Source: an uncultured Paracoccaceae bacterium
GTDB taxonomy: Bacteria > Pseudomonadota > Alphaproteobacteria > Rhodobacterales > Rhodobacteraceae
Assembly (NCBI GenBank): GCA_947500005.1
Contig: CANMQJ010000009.1
Location: 62,001-126,000 of the forward strand
DNA: 64,000 nt
Direction: 5' to 3'
Every line of letters starts with the position of its first letter. Position 1 is the stretch's first letter. Made by a program: the position numbers and the translations under genes. Below the pieces are notes generated by a model. The model did no database searches. It saw only the letters and a list, made by a program, of their open reading frames with translations, and was not told where the DNA came from. This document shows, piece by piece, positions 1 through 8,360 of the stretch.

Positions 1-663
1 TCCGCGGCGCTGGCAGTTCCCACGCTGGCGGTCCGGGCGGCGGCGGACACGGTCGAAGTGATGGCACGGACCTTGGCGCGCCACGTTGCCGCCGGGTTGG
101 GGGACGCGGCAGCGGCAAGGGCGGACAGCGGCTGGCGCAGCGAGGACTTCGACACCGCCCTGCTGGAGACACGCAACTATCTTCGCGAGATCCATGCACG
201 TGACCTGGCCGAAGGGGAAATCGACCTGGAGGAGGCGAGTTTTCACGTGCTCGATCACCTGCGGCGCTTGCACTTTCGCTGCGGCCAGATCGGACGCCTC
301 AAGGTCATCCGCGAGACGCGGGAACTGCGCCCCTATGGCCAGGAACTCGCCAAGCTGTCGCAGGGGTTGGCCGAGAGTGGTGCGTCGGAAGCGATGACGC
401 AGGAGTTCGACGGCTACCGCCGCCGCTTGCGCGAAGTACGCCGCTCGTTGCGCGGAACACTGGTGGAACAGGCCGCCTCGGGCAAGATCGGACATGAGGA
501 GGCGGCCGCGCGGATGGATGCGTTGCGCTGGCTGCATCGCAGCGGCTATCACCTCTGGCGCATTGCCCTGCACCTGGCCGAGACGCGCAGCGACGAAACG
601 CCCGACACTGTACCGGAACCGCCGTCCGCCGAAGCGGCAGCCGGACCGGTGGTTCAGTCGTAG
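1..663 (+). CDS. Na/Pi cotransporter family protein, C-terminal PhoU-like part (5' truncated by window edge)
   Basis: The frame is open from the first base, so the start lies upstream of the window. About 220 residues are visible and they are hydrophilic and helix-rich. An alanine/arginine-rich helix is followed by repeated heptad-like helices and ends in a segment resembling SGYHLWRIALHL, which is typical of the PhoU-like helical domain after the membrane part of NptA/PNaS-type sodium-phosphate symporters. No transmembrane part is present in the window. The stop overlaps the convergent ligase gene by 10 bases. A stand-alone PhoU-like regulator is possible, but the open upstream frame favours a symporter tail. 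Confidence 0.6.
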   Translation, partial: SAALAVPTLAVRAAADTVEVMARTLARHVAAGLGDAAAARADSGWRSEDFDTALLETRNYLREIHARDLAEGEIDLEEASFHVLDHLRRLHFRCGQIGRLKVIRETRELRPYGQELAKLSQGLAESGASEAMTQEFDGYRRRLREVRRSLRGTLVEQAASGKIGHEEAAARMDALRWLHRSGYHLWRIALHLAETRSDETPDTVPEPPSAEAAAGPVVQS

Positions 664-1901
664 ACGCGCTGATCCTCGATCACCAGGCCGTCCTTCGGCA
701 GACTGCCGGGCGGGACGATCTCGATGGCGCCCTTGAGCTTGAGCACCTCGGCCACGGTCTTTCCATAGGCAGCATTGTCCCCGCCATCTGCCTCGATACG
801 TACGGTCATCGCGTCCATTTCCCCCTCTCGGGTGGCGATGACGCGGGCTTTGACGATCTCGGCATGCTTGGCGACCAGCGCGGCCACCTGTTCGGGACGC
901 ACGAACATGCCCTTGATCTTGGTCGTCTGGTCCGCCCGGCCCATCCAGCCCTTGATCCGCATGTTGGTGCGCCCGCACGGCGACTGGCCCGGAAGAATCG
1001 CCGACAGATCGCCGGTGGCAAAGCGGATGAGAGGGTAATCGGGGTTGAGAGAGGTCACCACCACCTCGCCCACCTCGCCCGGAGCGACGGGTGTGCCGGT
1101 GCCGGGTGTAACGATCTCGACAATCACATGCTCGTCCACGATCATCCCCTCCATGGCCGAGGATTCATACGCGATGTTGCCCAGATCGGCGGTGGCGTAG
1201 CTTTGCAGGCAGGTGATGCCGCGATCTGCGTATTCCTGGCGCAGCGAGGGAAACAGCGCGCCGCCACCGACCGCGGCCTTGGTGAAGGCCAGCGCCACGC
1301 CCATCTCGTCCGCCTTGTCGAGGATCACCTTGAGGTAATCCGGCGTCCCGGCATAGGCGGTGCAGCCGATATCGCGGGCGGCCGTCACCTGAAGTTCGGT
1401 CTGGCCGGTACCGGCGGGAAGCACGGCGGCGCCCACGGCCCGCGCACCATTCTCGAAGATCATTCCGGCCGGCGTCAGGTGATAGCCGAAGCAGTTCTGC
1501 ACGATGTCGCCCTGCCCGATTCCCGCGGCATGCAGGAACCGTCCCATGCGCCACCAGTCATGCGAGGTGCCGCCGGGCTCGTAGATTGGGCCGGGCGACT
1601 GGAAGATATGCGAATAGACATGGGCGGGACTGGCAGTGAACCCGCCGAATGGAGGGTTGGCCGCCTGCGCCTTTGACAATTCGGACTTGCGAAGTACCGG
1701 CAGGTCCACCAGCGCCGCGACATCCGTGATCGCGGCAGGGTCCACATCGTCCAGGCTTCCGGCAAAACCCGGCAACGCCTTGGCGCGTGCGACCTGTTCC
1801 GGCAGGGCGCGGGCCACGTCCGCCGCACGCTCATCCGCGCTGCGGGTCTCGAGCTCGTCGAAATGGGCGCTGGTGCTCCCGCGATTGGCGACGTTCATCA
1901 T
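654..1901 (-). CDS. Phenylacetate-CoA ligase-like AMP-forming enzyme (PaaK family)
   Basis: The 415-residue protein belongs to the adenylate-forming family. The most recognisable parts are the mid-protein ATGDL motif followed by GWMGRADQTTKIKGMFVRPEQV-like C-terminal hinge residues, which match PaaK-type ligases (GRxDD..KxxG.xvfPsqv). PaaK enzymes activate aryl or other carboxylic acids to CoA thioesters in the cytoplasm. The usual P-loop (SSGTTGxP) is not intact: the equivalent stretch reads roughly QSPGPIYEPGG, so ATP handling may differ. The gene is last in the Liv importer operon. Its ATGATG start overlaps the TGA of the upstream HhH gene, indicating translational coupling. The acid substrate is unknown. 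Context suggests it is whatever the importer brings in. Confidence 0.7.
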   Translation of the reverse strand: MMNVANRGSTSAHFDELETRSADERAADVARALPEQVARAKALPGFAGSLDDVDPAAITDVAALVDLPVLRKSELSKAQAANPPFGGFTASPAHVYSHIFQSPGPIYEPGGTSHDWWRMGRFLHAAGIGQGDIVQNCFGYHLTPAGMIFENGARAVGAAVLPAGTGQTELQVTAARDIGCTAYAGTPDYLKVILDKADEMGVALAFTKAAVGGGALFPSLRQEYADRGITCLQSYATADLGNIAYESSAMEGMIVDEHVIVEIVTPGTGTPVAPGEVGEVVVTSLNPDYPLIRFATGDLSAILPGQSPCGRTNMRIKGWMGRADQTTKIKGMFVRPEQVAALVAKHAEIVKARVIATREGEMDAMTVRIEADGGDNAAYGKTVAEVLKLKGAIEIVPPGSLPKDGLVIEDQRVYD

Positions 1902-2539
1902 AAAGCTTCCCTCACTCTGTCTGACGGCTGGTCCAGCGACACACGGGTCAGTGCGGCGACCAGCCGGGTGAATCTTTCACGCGATCCCGCCGCGTCGGCC
2001 AAATCCTCCGCATCATCCGGCAGGCCCATTTTCGCGGCCTGCTCGGCCGATGCGCCGTCCAGCATCGGATAGAGCGCGTCCCAGGCGATCTGAGCCTCGC
2101 GCGCAAAGATGGTGGCGCCGGTCTTTCCAATGCCCTTGAACGCGGTCAACGCATCGAGGATGTCGTCTCGCGTTTCAGCTGAGTCCCGGATCCTGCGCAG
2201 GTCGTCCGAACAGTCCGTCTCGACCATTTCGGCAGCGGCCCGAATGTAATCGGCCCCCTGGTTGTCATATCGCGCGTAGCCGTTCCTGTTCAGCACTGCG
2301 ACAAGGTGCTGGCGGTCGACGTCGCGGATCGCCTCGGCCTTGTGCAGCCCGTCCTCCTTCAGTGCCTGCGCGGCCTGAATGGCTTTGTCCGCGCTGATCC
2401 GGGCGGAGAGAAGCAGGGCGCAGAGCAGCCAGTGAAACCACTGCTGGGGAACATCCCGCGAGATGTTCGCGCCTATCTCCTCGCTGTACAGCGTTCCATG
2501 ATCTTCGATCAGCGCCTCGATCAGTTCCTTGCGAGCCAT
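1898..2539 (-). CDS. Helix-hairpin-helix (HhH-GPD/EndoIII-like) protein
   Basis: The protein is 213 residues from an ATG preceded by GGAGGA at 4-nt spacing. The frame stays open upstream, but that stretch looks non-coding and lacks a ribosome site. Near residues 129-147 it has an AFKGIGKTGATIFARE segment, which is an HhH motif of the type that places endonuclease III-like glycosylases on DNA. The surrounding all-helical make-up (WFHWLLCALLLSARIS near the N terminus) also fits the HhH-GPD fold. I see no iron-sulfur cysteine cluster, and the catalytic Asp expected about 18-20 residues after the HhH is not certain. DNA binding or a degenerate glycosylase is therefore safer than endonuclease III. 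It sits oddly inside a transporter/ligase operon. Confidence 0.55.
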   Translation of the reverse strand: MARKELIEALIEDHGTLYSEEIGANISRDVPQQWFHWLLCALLLSARISADKAIQAAQALKEDGLHKAEAIRDVDRQHLVAVLNRNGYARYDNQGADYIRAAAEMVETDCSDDLRRIRDSAETRDDILDALTAFKGIGKTGATIFAREAQIAWDALYPMLDGASAEQAAKMGLPDDAEDLADAAGSRERFTRLVAALTRVSLDQPSDRVREAL

Positions 2540-2690
2540 GATGTCCTCCATTCTACTTTCGATGGAGGCCAACGCATCGATGGAAGACTGGGTTCGCAGA
2601 TGCTCGCGGTAGCCACGGCCGGCACAGAAGACCGGCGCACGGGGCGCATCGCCAAGACCGGGACCGGGGCCATGCATCACCTCTGGATCC

Positions 2691-3524
2691 TCACAGCCAG
2701 CGTTTGCGGCGGCGGTAGGAACGCACGTCGCGGAAGCTTTTGCGGCCCTCGTCGGACATACCGAGGTAGAATTCCTTGACGTCCGGGTTCTCGCGCAATT
2801 CCTTCGCGGGACCGTCCATCACGACGCGCCCCGACTCGAGAATATAGCCGTAATGGGCGAAGCGGAGGGCCACGTTGGTGTTCTGCTCGGCCAGAAGGAA
2901 GGTGTATCCCTCCCCCTCGTTGAGCGATTTCACGATGCCGAAGATCTGTTCGACCAGCTGAGGTGCAAGGCCCATCGACGGCTCGTCCAGCAGGATCGTC
3001 TCGGGCCGCGACATCAGCGCGCGGCCAATGGCGCACATCTGCTGCTCGCCGCCCGAGGTATAGCCCGCCTGGCTGCGGCGACGTTCCTTGAGACGGGGGA
3101 AATAATCGTAGACCATCTGAAGATCGGCGTCGATCGCGCCCTTGCCGTCCTTGCGCGTGTAGGCGCCGGTCAGAAGGTTCTCCTCGATGGTGAGATGTTC
3201 GAAGCAATGCCTGCCTTCCATGACCTGAACGACACCGCGTTCCACGAGGTCGGAAGGGTTGAGGTGCTGTACCCGCTCGCCCCGATACGAAATCGAGCCC
3301 TTGGTCACCTCTCCGCGTTCGGACTTGAGTAGGTTCGACACGGCCTTGAGCGTCGTGGTCTTGCCCGCCCCGTTGCCGCCGAGAAGCGCGGTGATACCGC
3401 CCTTGGGCACCTTGAGGCTCACGCCCTTGAGCACGAGGATCACGTGGTTGTAGATCACCTCGATATTGTTGACCTCGAGCAGGGTATCGGCCTGCACCTG
3501 GCTTTCAGTCGCTGCATCCAGCAT
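2691..3524 (-). CDS. livF: Branched-chain-type ABC transporter ATP-binding protein LivF
   Basis: This cytoplasmic ATPase of about 277 residues powers a Liv/HAAT-family importer. Walker A is GGNGAGKTT near residue 50, the ABC signature is SGGEQQM, Walker B is TILLDEPSMGL, and the H-loop region reads LLAEQN, which is characteristic of LivF rather than LivG (LIEHD). The C-terminal extension ending in a basic RSYRRRKRW is somewhat longer than usual. The ATG at 3524 directly follows an in-frame TTG, and GAGGA lies upstream. A perfect inverted repeat separates it from the binding-protein gene, which may lower its expression relative to the binding protein. Confidence 0.93.
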   Translation of the reverse strand: MLDAATESQVQADTLLEVNNIEVIYNHVILVLKGVSLKVPKGGITALLGGNGAGKTTTLKAVSNLLKSERGEVTKGSISYRGERVQHLNPSDLVERGVVQVMEGRHCFEHLTIEENLLTGAYTRKDGKGAIDADLQMVYDYFPRLKERRRSQAGYTSGGEQQMCAIGRALMSRPETILLDEPSMGLAPQLVEQIFGIVKSLNEGEGYTFLLAEQNTNVALRFAHYGYILESGRVVMDGPAKELRENPDVKEFYLGMSDEGRKSFRDVRSYRRRKRWL

Positions 3525-3575
3525 CAAAGCTTGTCCTCGTACGCGCCCCGGCTTGTCCGGGGGATGGTCGGGGGT

Positions 3576-3599
3576 GGAGCGGCGACGCGTCGCCGCTCC
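3576..3599. repeat. 24-nt perfect palindrome (stem-loop) between livK and livF
   Basis: The 24 bases are identical to their reverse complement. The arms begin GGAGCGGCGA around a central ACGCGT, giving a very GC-rich hairpin of about 10 bp. It has no following T-tract, so it is not a textbook Rho-independent terminator. Its position just after the periplasmic binding-protein gene fits an mRNA-stabilising or attenuating stem-loop that keeps binding protein in excess over the ATPase (known from other binding-protein operons; inferred here). Confidence 0.6.
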
Positions 3600-3638
3600 G
3601 GTTTGGCTCCCGGGCCCCGTCGGGGGTCCGAAATCAGG

Positions 3639-4922
3639 TCATTCGCATTGCGCCGGAATGTTGTTTTCCTCGGCATATGACTGGCTGTCGGCCTTGATCA
3701 GTGGCCCGAGCACATCCTGGTCGGTCGGCGCGAAGTCCGAGATCAGCGACCAGGTCTGGCTGTCTGCATCCCACTGGACCACGCCCACCATGCCGTCGCC
3801 GCCATGGTTCTCGCAGGACGCCGTGAAGGTCGGTCCGAAATTCGGAAGACCCAGCGACGCCATGCGCTCTTCGGTCATGTCCAGCGCCTCCATCCCGTCA
3901 CGCATCATCGCGGGGGTGATGTCGGCGGTACCATGGATTTCCTGCGCTTCCTTCACGGCCTCGGCTGCCAGCATCGCCGCATAGAGCCCGCGGTTGTAGA
4001 GCACGTTGCCGATCTGGTCGCCCGCACCTGCCGCCTTGCCGGCGTCCACGACATATTCCTGGATGTCTTGGAAAATCGGGAAGTCGCGGCCCACATTGTG
4101 GAAGGTCAGCGCCTTGTACCCGTCCGATGCGGCCCCTGCGGGAAGCACGTCATGCTCGCCGCCGGACCACCAGATGCCGATGAAGTTCTCCATCGGGAAG
4201 CGGATGTTGGCGGCTTCCTGGATGGCGACCTGGTTCATCACGCCCCAGCCCCACATGATCACGTTGTCAGGACGCTCGCGCCGGATCTGCAGCCACTGTG
4301 ACTTCTGCTCCTGTCCGGGGTGATCGACCGGCAGAAGGATCAGCTCGAAACCGTGCTTGGCGCTCAGTTCCTCGAGCGTGCGGATCGGCTCCTTGCCATA
4401 GGCGGAGTTGTGATAGACCAGCGCGATCTTCTTGTCCGAAATGTCGCCGCCGTTCTCCTCGAGCAGGTAATTCACCGCGCCCGATGCCCCGTCCCAGTAG
4501 TTGGCGGGATAGTTGAATGTATGGCTGAACACGTTGCCGTTCTTGGCCGAGGTCCGGCCATAGCCCAGCGTGTGCATGGGGATGCCGTCGGCGGTGGTCT
4601 TGGGGATCAGCTGATATGTGATACCTGTCGAGAGCGGCTGATAAACCAGCGCGCCTTCGCCCTTGGTCGATTCATAGCACTCGACACCCTTTTCGGTGTT
4701 GTAGCCGGTTTCGCATTCGATAACGCGTACGGGAACGCCGCCGATGCCGCCGTCACGCTCGTTGAGCAACGTGAAATAGTCGGCATATCCGTCGGCAAAT
4801 GGAATCCCGCCGGCGGCGTAGGGGCCGGTGCGATAGCTGAGCGAGGGCATGACGAGTTCCGCCATCACGGGACCCGCGGCCATCATCGCTCCCAGCGCGA
4901 GAGTGGTCAGTTTCAGTTTCAT
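3639..4922 (-). CDS. ABC transporter periplasmic substrate-binding protein (Peripla_BP_6, LivK-like)
   Basis: The start at 4922 is fixed by GGGAGGA 8-9 nt upstream and by a signal peptide immediately after it (MKLKLTTLALGAMMAAGPVMA, cleavage near residue 21). The mature part of about 406 residues has the type I periplasmic-binding fold hallmarks of the HAAT family: LSYRTGPYAAGG near the N terminus, ALVYHNSAYGKEP and GADDGY-like hinge segments. It would capture the ligand for the LivHM/LivGF channel. Members of this subgroup bind amino acids, amides, urea, aromatic acids or short acyl compounds. The flanking CoA ligases argue for a carboxylic acid rather than leucine. Confidence 0.9.
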   Translation of the reverse strand: MKLKLTTLALGAMMAAGPVMAELVMPSLSYRTGPYAAGGIPFADGYADYFTLLNERDGGIGGVPVRVIECETGYNTEKGVECYESTKGEGALVYQPLSTGITYQLIPKTTADGIPMHTLGYGRTSAKNGNVFSHTFNYPANYWDGASGAVNYLLEENGGDISDKKIALVYHNSAYGKEPIRTLEELSAKHGFELILLPVDHPGQEQKSQWLQIRRERPDNVIMWGWGVMNQVAIQEAANIRFPMENFIGIWWSGGEHDVLPAGAASDGYKALTFHNVGRDFPIFQDIQEYVVDAGKAAGAGDQIGNVLYNRGLYAAMLAAEAVKEAQEIHGTADITPAMMRDGMEALDMTEERMASLGLPNFGPTFTASCENHGGDGMVGVVQWDADSQTWSLISDFAPTDQDVLGPLIKADSQSYAEENNIPAQCE

Positions 4923-4998
4923 CGGCTTTAATCCTCCCTTGGTGTCGTCCGATGGTGAACGGGGTTTTCGTGACCCCGCGTTGGTGCGACCGTCCCCG

Positions 4999-6075
4999 TC
5001 AGTGCGGGAAGGGCCAGAGCCGAAGCTTTTCCTTGGCAACGCGCCAAAGCTGGGCAAGGCCATGCGGCTCGAGTACGAGAAAGATGATGATCAGCGCCCC
5101 AACAATCACCAGGTTGAGATGCGCGACGATATCGGTGGGCCATCCCAGCATGTCTGCCCCCACGACCTTGAGCACGACCGGCAGCAGCACCAGGAAGGCC
5201 GCGCCAGCGAAGGAACCGAAGATCGAGCCCAATCCCCCGATGATCACCATGAAGAGCACGAGGAAGGACTTCTGAATACCGAAGGCCTCGCCGACCTCGA
5301 CCGCACCGAGGTAGAGCGCGAAGAACAGCGCGCCCGAGATGCCCACGAAGAAGGAACTGACGGCAAAGGCCGACAGCTTGGCCTTGAGCGGGTTCACCCC
5401 GATGATCTCGGCCGCGATGTCCATGTCGCGGATCGCCATCCAGCTGCGACCAATCGTGCCGCGCGTCAGGTTCCGCGCGATGATCGCGCTCAATGTCAGG
5501 AAAATCAGGCAGAACATGTAGGTGGCCCAGGCCGACGCGTTGGGGCCGGTGATCAGGATGCCGAAGGTGTCGCGCTCGGGGGCGTTGATCTGGCCCGAGG
5601 CCGAGTAGTTGTAGAACCAAGGCACGCGGTTGAAGAGCCAGACCAGGAAGAACTGCGCCGCCAGCGTCGCGACGGCCAGGTAGAACCCCTTGATCCGCAG
5701 GCTCGGAAGGCCGAAGAGAACGCCCACCGCCGCGGTGATCCCGCCGGCAAGGATGACGTGGATGAACATCGATACCTCGGGAAAGGCCGTCATCAGCTTG
5801 TAGCAGGCATAGGCGCCCACCGCCATGAATCCGCCGGTTCCCAGGCTGACCTGCCCGCAATAGCCGACCAGGACGTTCAGCCCGATCGCCGCGATGGCGT
5901 AGATCAGAAAGGGCAGCAGGATCGCGTTTGCCCAGTAATCGTTGATGATGAAGGGAATGATCCCGAAGGCGACCACCAGTACGACGTAGTAACGATACCG
6001 GTCGAACTTGATTGGAAAGGTCTGGCTGTCATCCACATAGGAGGTCTTGAAGTCCCCCGCCTCACGATAGAACAT
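4999..6075 (-). CDS. livM: Branched-chain-type ABC transporter permease LivM
   Basis: This 358-residue integral membrane protein has about ten hydrophobic segments. The family loop GLNVLVGYCGQVSLGTGGFMAVGAYA is visible near residues 75-100, and the coupling (EAA-like) region follows near GRSWMAIRDMDIAAEIIGVNPLKAKLSAFAVSS. It forms the channel with LivH. Its ATG directly abuts the TAG of the small membrane-protein gene, and the ribosome site AAGGGAG lies within that gene, so the two are translationally coupled. Confidence 0.93.
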   Translation of the reverse strand: MFYREAGDFKTSYVDDSQTFPIKFDRYRYYVVLVVAFGIIPFIINDYWANAILLPFLIYAIAAIGLNVLVGYCGQVSLGTGGFMAVGAYACYKLMTAFPEVSMFIHVILAGGITAAVGVLFGLPSLRIKGFYLAVATLAAQFFLVWLFNRVPWFYNYSASGQINAPERDTFGILITGPNASAWATYMFCLIFLTLSAIIARNLTRGTIGRSWMAIRDMDIAAEIIGVNPLKAKLSAFAVSSFFVGISGALFFALYLGAVEVGEAFGIQKSFLVLFMVIIGGLGSIFGSFAGAAFLVLLPVVLKVVGADMLGWPTDIVAHLNLVIVGALIIIFLVLEPHGLAQLWRVAKEKLRLWPFPH

Positions 6076-6336
6076 CTACGTCCCGCTCCCTTCGGACTGC
6101 GCCCGCTCGCGCGTGGCGGCGTCGAGTTGATTGCTTTTCCTGGCATATCCGCTCTCTTCCGAGGCGCGGACCAGCCGCATGTAGGCAAGAAGCCCGGTCA
6201 CCATTCCGGCAAAGGCCAGGATCGCGGCGACGACCAGTTGCCCATCCGTCAGCCCCTCGGCGGTCAGCGCGAGATAGCCGAAGGCCCAGAAACCCGACCA
6301 GGCGATCACGTTCACGATGGCAACCAGTTTCGTCAT
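6076..6336 (-). CDS. Small two-helix membrane protein inside the Liv operon
   Basis: The protein is 86 residues from the ATG at 6336, with GGGAGG 5-7 nt upstream. The longer open frame upstream lacks a ribosome site. Two hydrophobic stretches (about residues 4-24 and 34-54) are followed by a charged tail with ARKSNQLD and TRERAQS, so it is probably a bitopic hairpin with both ends on one side. I do not recognise a family. Its placement between livH and livM, directly abutting livM, suggests an accessory subunit of the importer. Confidence 0.6.
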   Translation of the reverse strand: MTKLVAIVNVIAWSGFWAFGYLALTAEGLTDGQLVVAAILAFAGMVTGLLAYMRLVRASEESGYARKSNQLDAATRERAQSEGSGT

Positions 6337-6396
6337 CTTCTCCCTCCCTGGGGCATGCGAGCCCCGCGATGGCTCCGGGCGGGCGGGTGTCGTCGC

Positions 6397-6410
6397 GCCC
6401 CGCAAGGGGC
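6397..6410. repeat. GC-rich hairpin between livH and the small membrane gene
   Basis: A 5-bp GCCCC/GGGGC stem is closed by a GCAA (GNRA) tetraloop in the 99-nt gap after livH. No T-run follows, so it is more likely an mRNA processing or stability element than a terminator. Confidence 0.4.
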
Positions 6411-6435
6411 CGCGTCGCAGTCGCCCGTCCGGGGC

Positions 6436-7422
6436 CTAGACCCTTTCGATGATCTTCTCTCCGAACAGCCCCTGCGGGCGGAACACCAGAAAGATCAGTG
6501 CCAGCACATAAGCGAACCAGTTCTCGGTCGCCCCGCCAACCAGCGGTCCGATCGCGAACTCGAACAGTTTCTCTCCGACCCCGATGATCAGCCCGCCGAC
6601 GATGGCGCCCGGGATCGAGGTGAAGCCGCCCAGCATCAGCACCGGCAGCGCCTTGAGCGCGATCAGCGAAAGAGAGAACTGAACGCCGGACTTGGTGCCC
6701 CACATGATGCCAGCGACCAGCGCGACGAAACCCGCCACCGACCAGACCAGAACCCAGATGAAGTTCAGCGAGATACCGACCGACAGTGCCGCCTGGTGAT
6801 CGTCGGCCACTGCCCGCATTGCCCGGCCCTGCTTGGTGTACTGGCTGAAAGCCACCAGAGCCGCCACAAGAAGCGCCGCGATGATCGTCGCCACGATGTC
6901 CAGGTTGTCGATGAAGAAGCCGTAGCCGAAGATGTTGAAGGTACGCTCGTCGATCCACAGGTTGATCCCCTGCGGCAGCCCCACGTCCAGTGTCTTGATC
7001 TCAGACCCCCACATCAGGTCCGCCACCCCTTCAAGGAAATAGGCAAGACCGATGGTCGCCATGAAGAGGATGATCGGTTCCTGACCGATAAGGTGGCGCA
7101 TGATGAAGGTCTGCACCAGCCAGGCCAGCAGCACCATCACCGCCATGGTCAGCAATATCGCGATGAAGCCGGGAATTTGCCAGCCGAAATGGGTGACGTG
7201 CAGACCGAAGGTCGCGTTGATGAGATGGGCGAAAGGCACCTGCCCCTGCATGATCCCCACCAGCGTCATCGCCGCGAAGAGCGCCATCACCCCCTGGGCG
7301 TAATTGAAGATTCCGGACGCCTTGTAGATCAGCACGAAACCAAGCGCCACGAGCGCGTAGAGGACCCCGGCCATCAGGCCGTTGAGGACCACCTCCATCG
7401 CGAATACGAGTTGTTCAGGCAT
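6436..7422 (-). CDS. livH: Branched-chain-type ABC transporter permease LivH
   Basis: This permease of 328 residues starts at the ATG preceded by GGGAGGAG at 8-nt spacing. An in-frame TTG six codons upstream overlaps that ribosome site and is unlikely. The N-terminal NGLMAGVLYALVALGFVLIYKASGIFNYAQG is the LivH/HAAT signature. About eight hydrophobic helices follow, with the coupling loop GRAMRAVADDHQAALSVGI near the middle. It pairs with LivM to form the transmembrane path. Confidence 0.93.
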   Translation of the reverse strand: MPEQLVFAMEVVLNGLMAGVLYALVALGFVLIYKASGIFNYAQGVMALFAAMTLVGIMQGQVPFAHLINATFGLHVTHFGWQIPGFIAILLTMAVMVLLAWLVQTFIMRHLIGQEPIILFMATIGLAYFLEGVADLMWGSEIKTLDVGLPQGINLWIDERTFNIFGYGFFIDNLDIVATIIAALLVAALVAFSQYTKQGRAMRAVADDHQAALSVGISLNFIWVLVWSVAGFVALVAGIMWGTKSGVQFSLSLIALKALPVLMLGGFTSIPGAIVGGLIIGVGEKLFEFAIGPLVGGATENWFAYVLALIFLVFRPQGLFGEKIIERV

Positions 7423-7451
7423 GTCTGCCGCTCCTCCCAATCCTGTGGCGA

Positions 7452-8273
7452 TCAGTCATGTGCCACGCCCAGATAGGCGTCGATGACTTCTTGGTTGTTG
7501 CGCACCTCGTCGGGGGTGCCGTCGCCGATCTTCTTGCCGTAATCCATCACGACCACACGGTCGGACAGGTCCATCACCACGCCCATGTCATGCTCGATCA
7601 GGGCAATGGTGGTGCCGAACTCGTCATTCACGTCCAGGATGAAACGGCTCATATCCTCCTTCTCCTCGACGTTCATGCCGGCCATTGGCTCGTCAAGCAG
7701 CAGAAGCTTGGGCTCGGCGGCCAGCGCACGCGCCAGTTCCACCCGTTTCTTTAGCCCGTAAGGCAGACGTGCCACGGGGGTCTTGCGGATATGCTGGATC
7801 TCGAGAAAGTCGATGACCCTCTCGACCACGGCGCGGTTTTCGGTCTCCTCGCGCTCGGCACGCCCCATCCACAACGCCTGGGCGAAAAGACCGGTCTTCA
7901 TGTAGTTGAGTCGACCGGTCATCACGTTGTCCAGAACGCTCATCCCCTCGAAAAGGGCGATGTTCTGGAAGGTGCGCGCGATGCCTTGGTTGGCAACTTC
8001 GTAGGGCTTCATCGGCGGGCGCGGTGCGCCGCGATACCATACCTCGCCCTCCTGCGGGACATAGAATCCCGAGATCACGTTCAGCATCGACGACTTTCCC
8101 GCACCGTTCGGGCCGATGATCGCGCGGATCTCGCCCTCGCGGATGTCGAAGCTGATATCCTTGATCGCCACCACACCGCCAAAGCGGAGGGTGATGTTCT
8201 TCATTTCCATCACCACGCCGCCGATCTGGCGCCCGTCAGCGGTGACATATCCTTCGGATGCGTCAAGCATCAT
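7452..8273 (-). CDS. livG: Branched-chain-type ABC transporter ATP-binding protein LivG
   Basis: The 273-residue ATPase has Walker A GPNGAGKSS near residue 54, Walker B LLLLDEPMAGM and the LivG-typical switch IEHDMGVVMDLSDRVVVMDYGKKI. The ABC signature is unusual: ARLPYGLKKRVELARAL replaces the LSxGxQ form, a variation seen in LivG proteins. Two adjacent ATG codons start the gene after GGAA at 6-nt spacing. It works with LivF on the cytoplasmic face. Confidence 0.93.
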   Translation of the reverse strand: MMLDASEGYVTADGRQIGGVVMEMKNITLRFGGVVAIKDISFDIREGEIRAIIGPNGAGKSSMLNVISGFYVPQEGEVWYRGAPRPPMKPYEVANQGIARTFQNIALFEGMSVLDNVMTGRLNYMKTGLFAQALWMGRAEREETENRAVVERVIDFLEIQHIRKTPVARLPYGLKKRVELARALAAEPKLLLLDEPMAGMNVEEKEDMSRFILDVNDEFGTTIALIEHDMGVVMDLSDRVVVMDYGKKIGDGTPDEVRNNQEVIDAYLGVAHD

Positions 8274-8360
8274 GCAGTTCCTTTCCCCTGGGAGAGATCC
8301 CCGGAACGGGACGGCGGGCGGGGCGATGCGCCGTCAGGCGCGAGCGTCGCGCATCCGTCC

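Noticed and set aside
4849..7476. A long open frame (about 875 codons) on the plus strand opposite livK-livM-livH
   Set aside because: It lies opposite three clear Liv genes and is Gln/Arg/His-rich with no domain. It is an antisense shadow of high-GC coding DNA.
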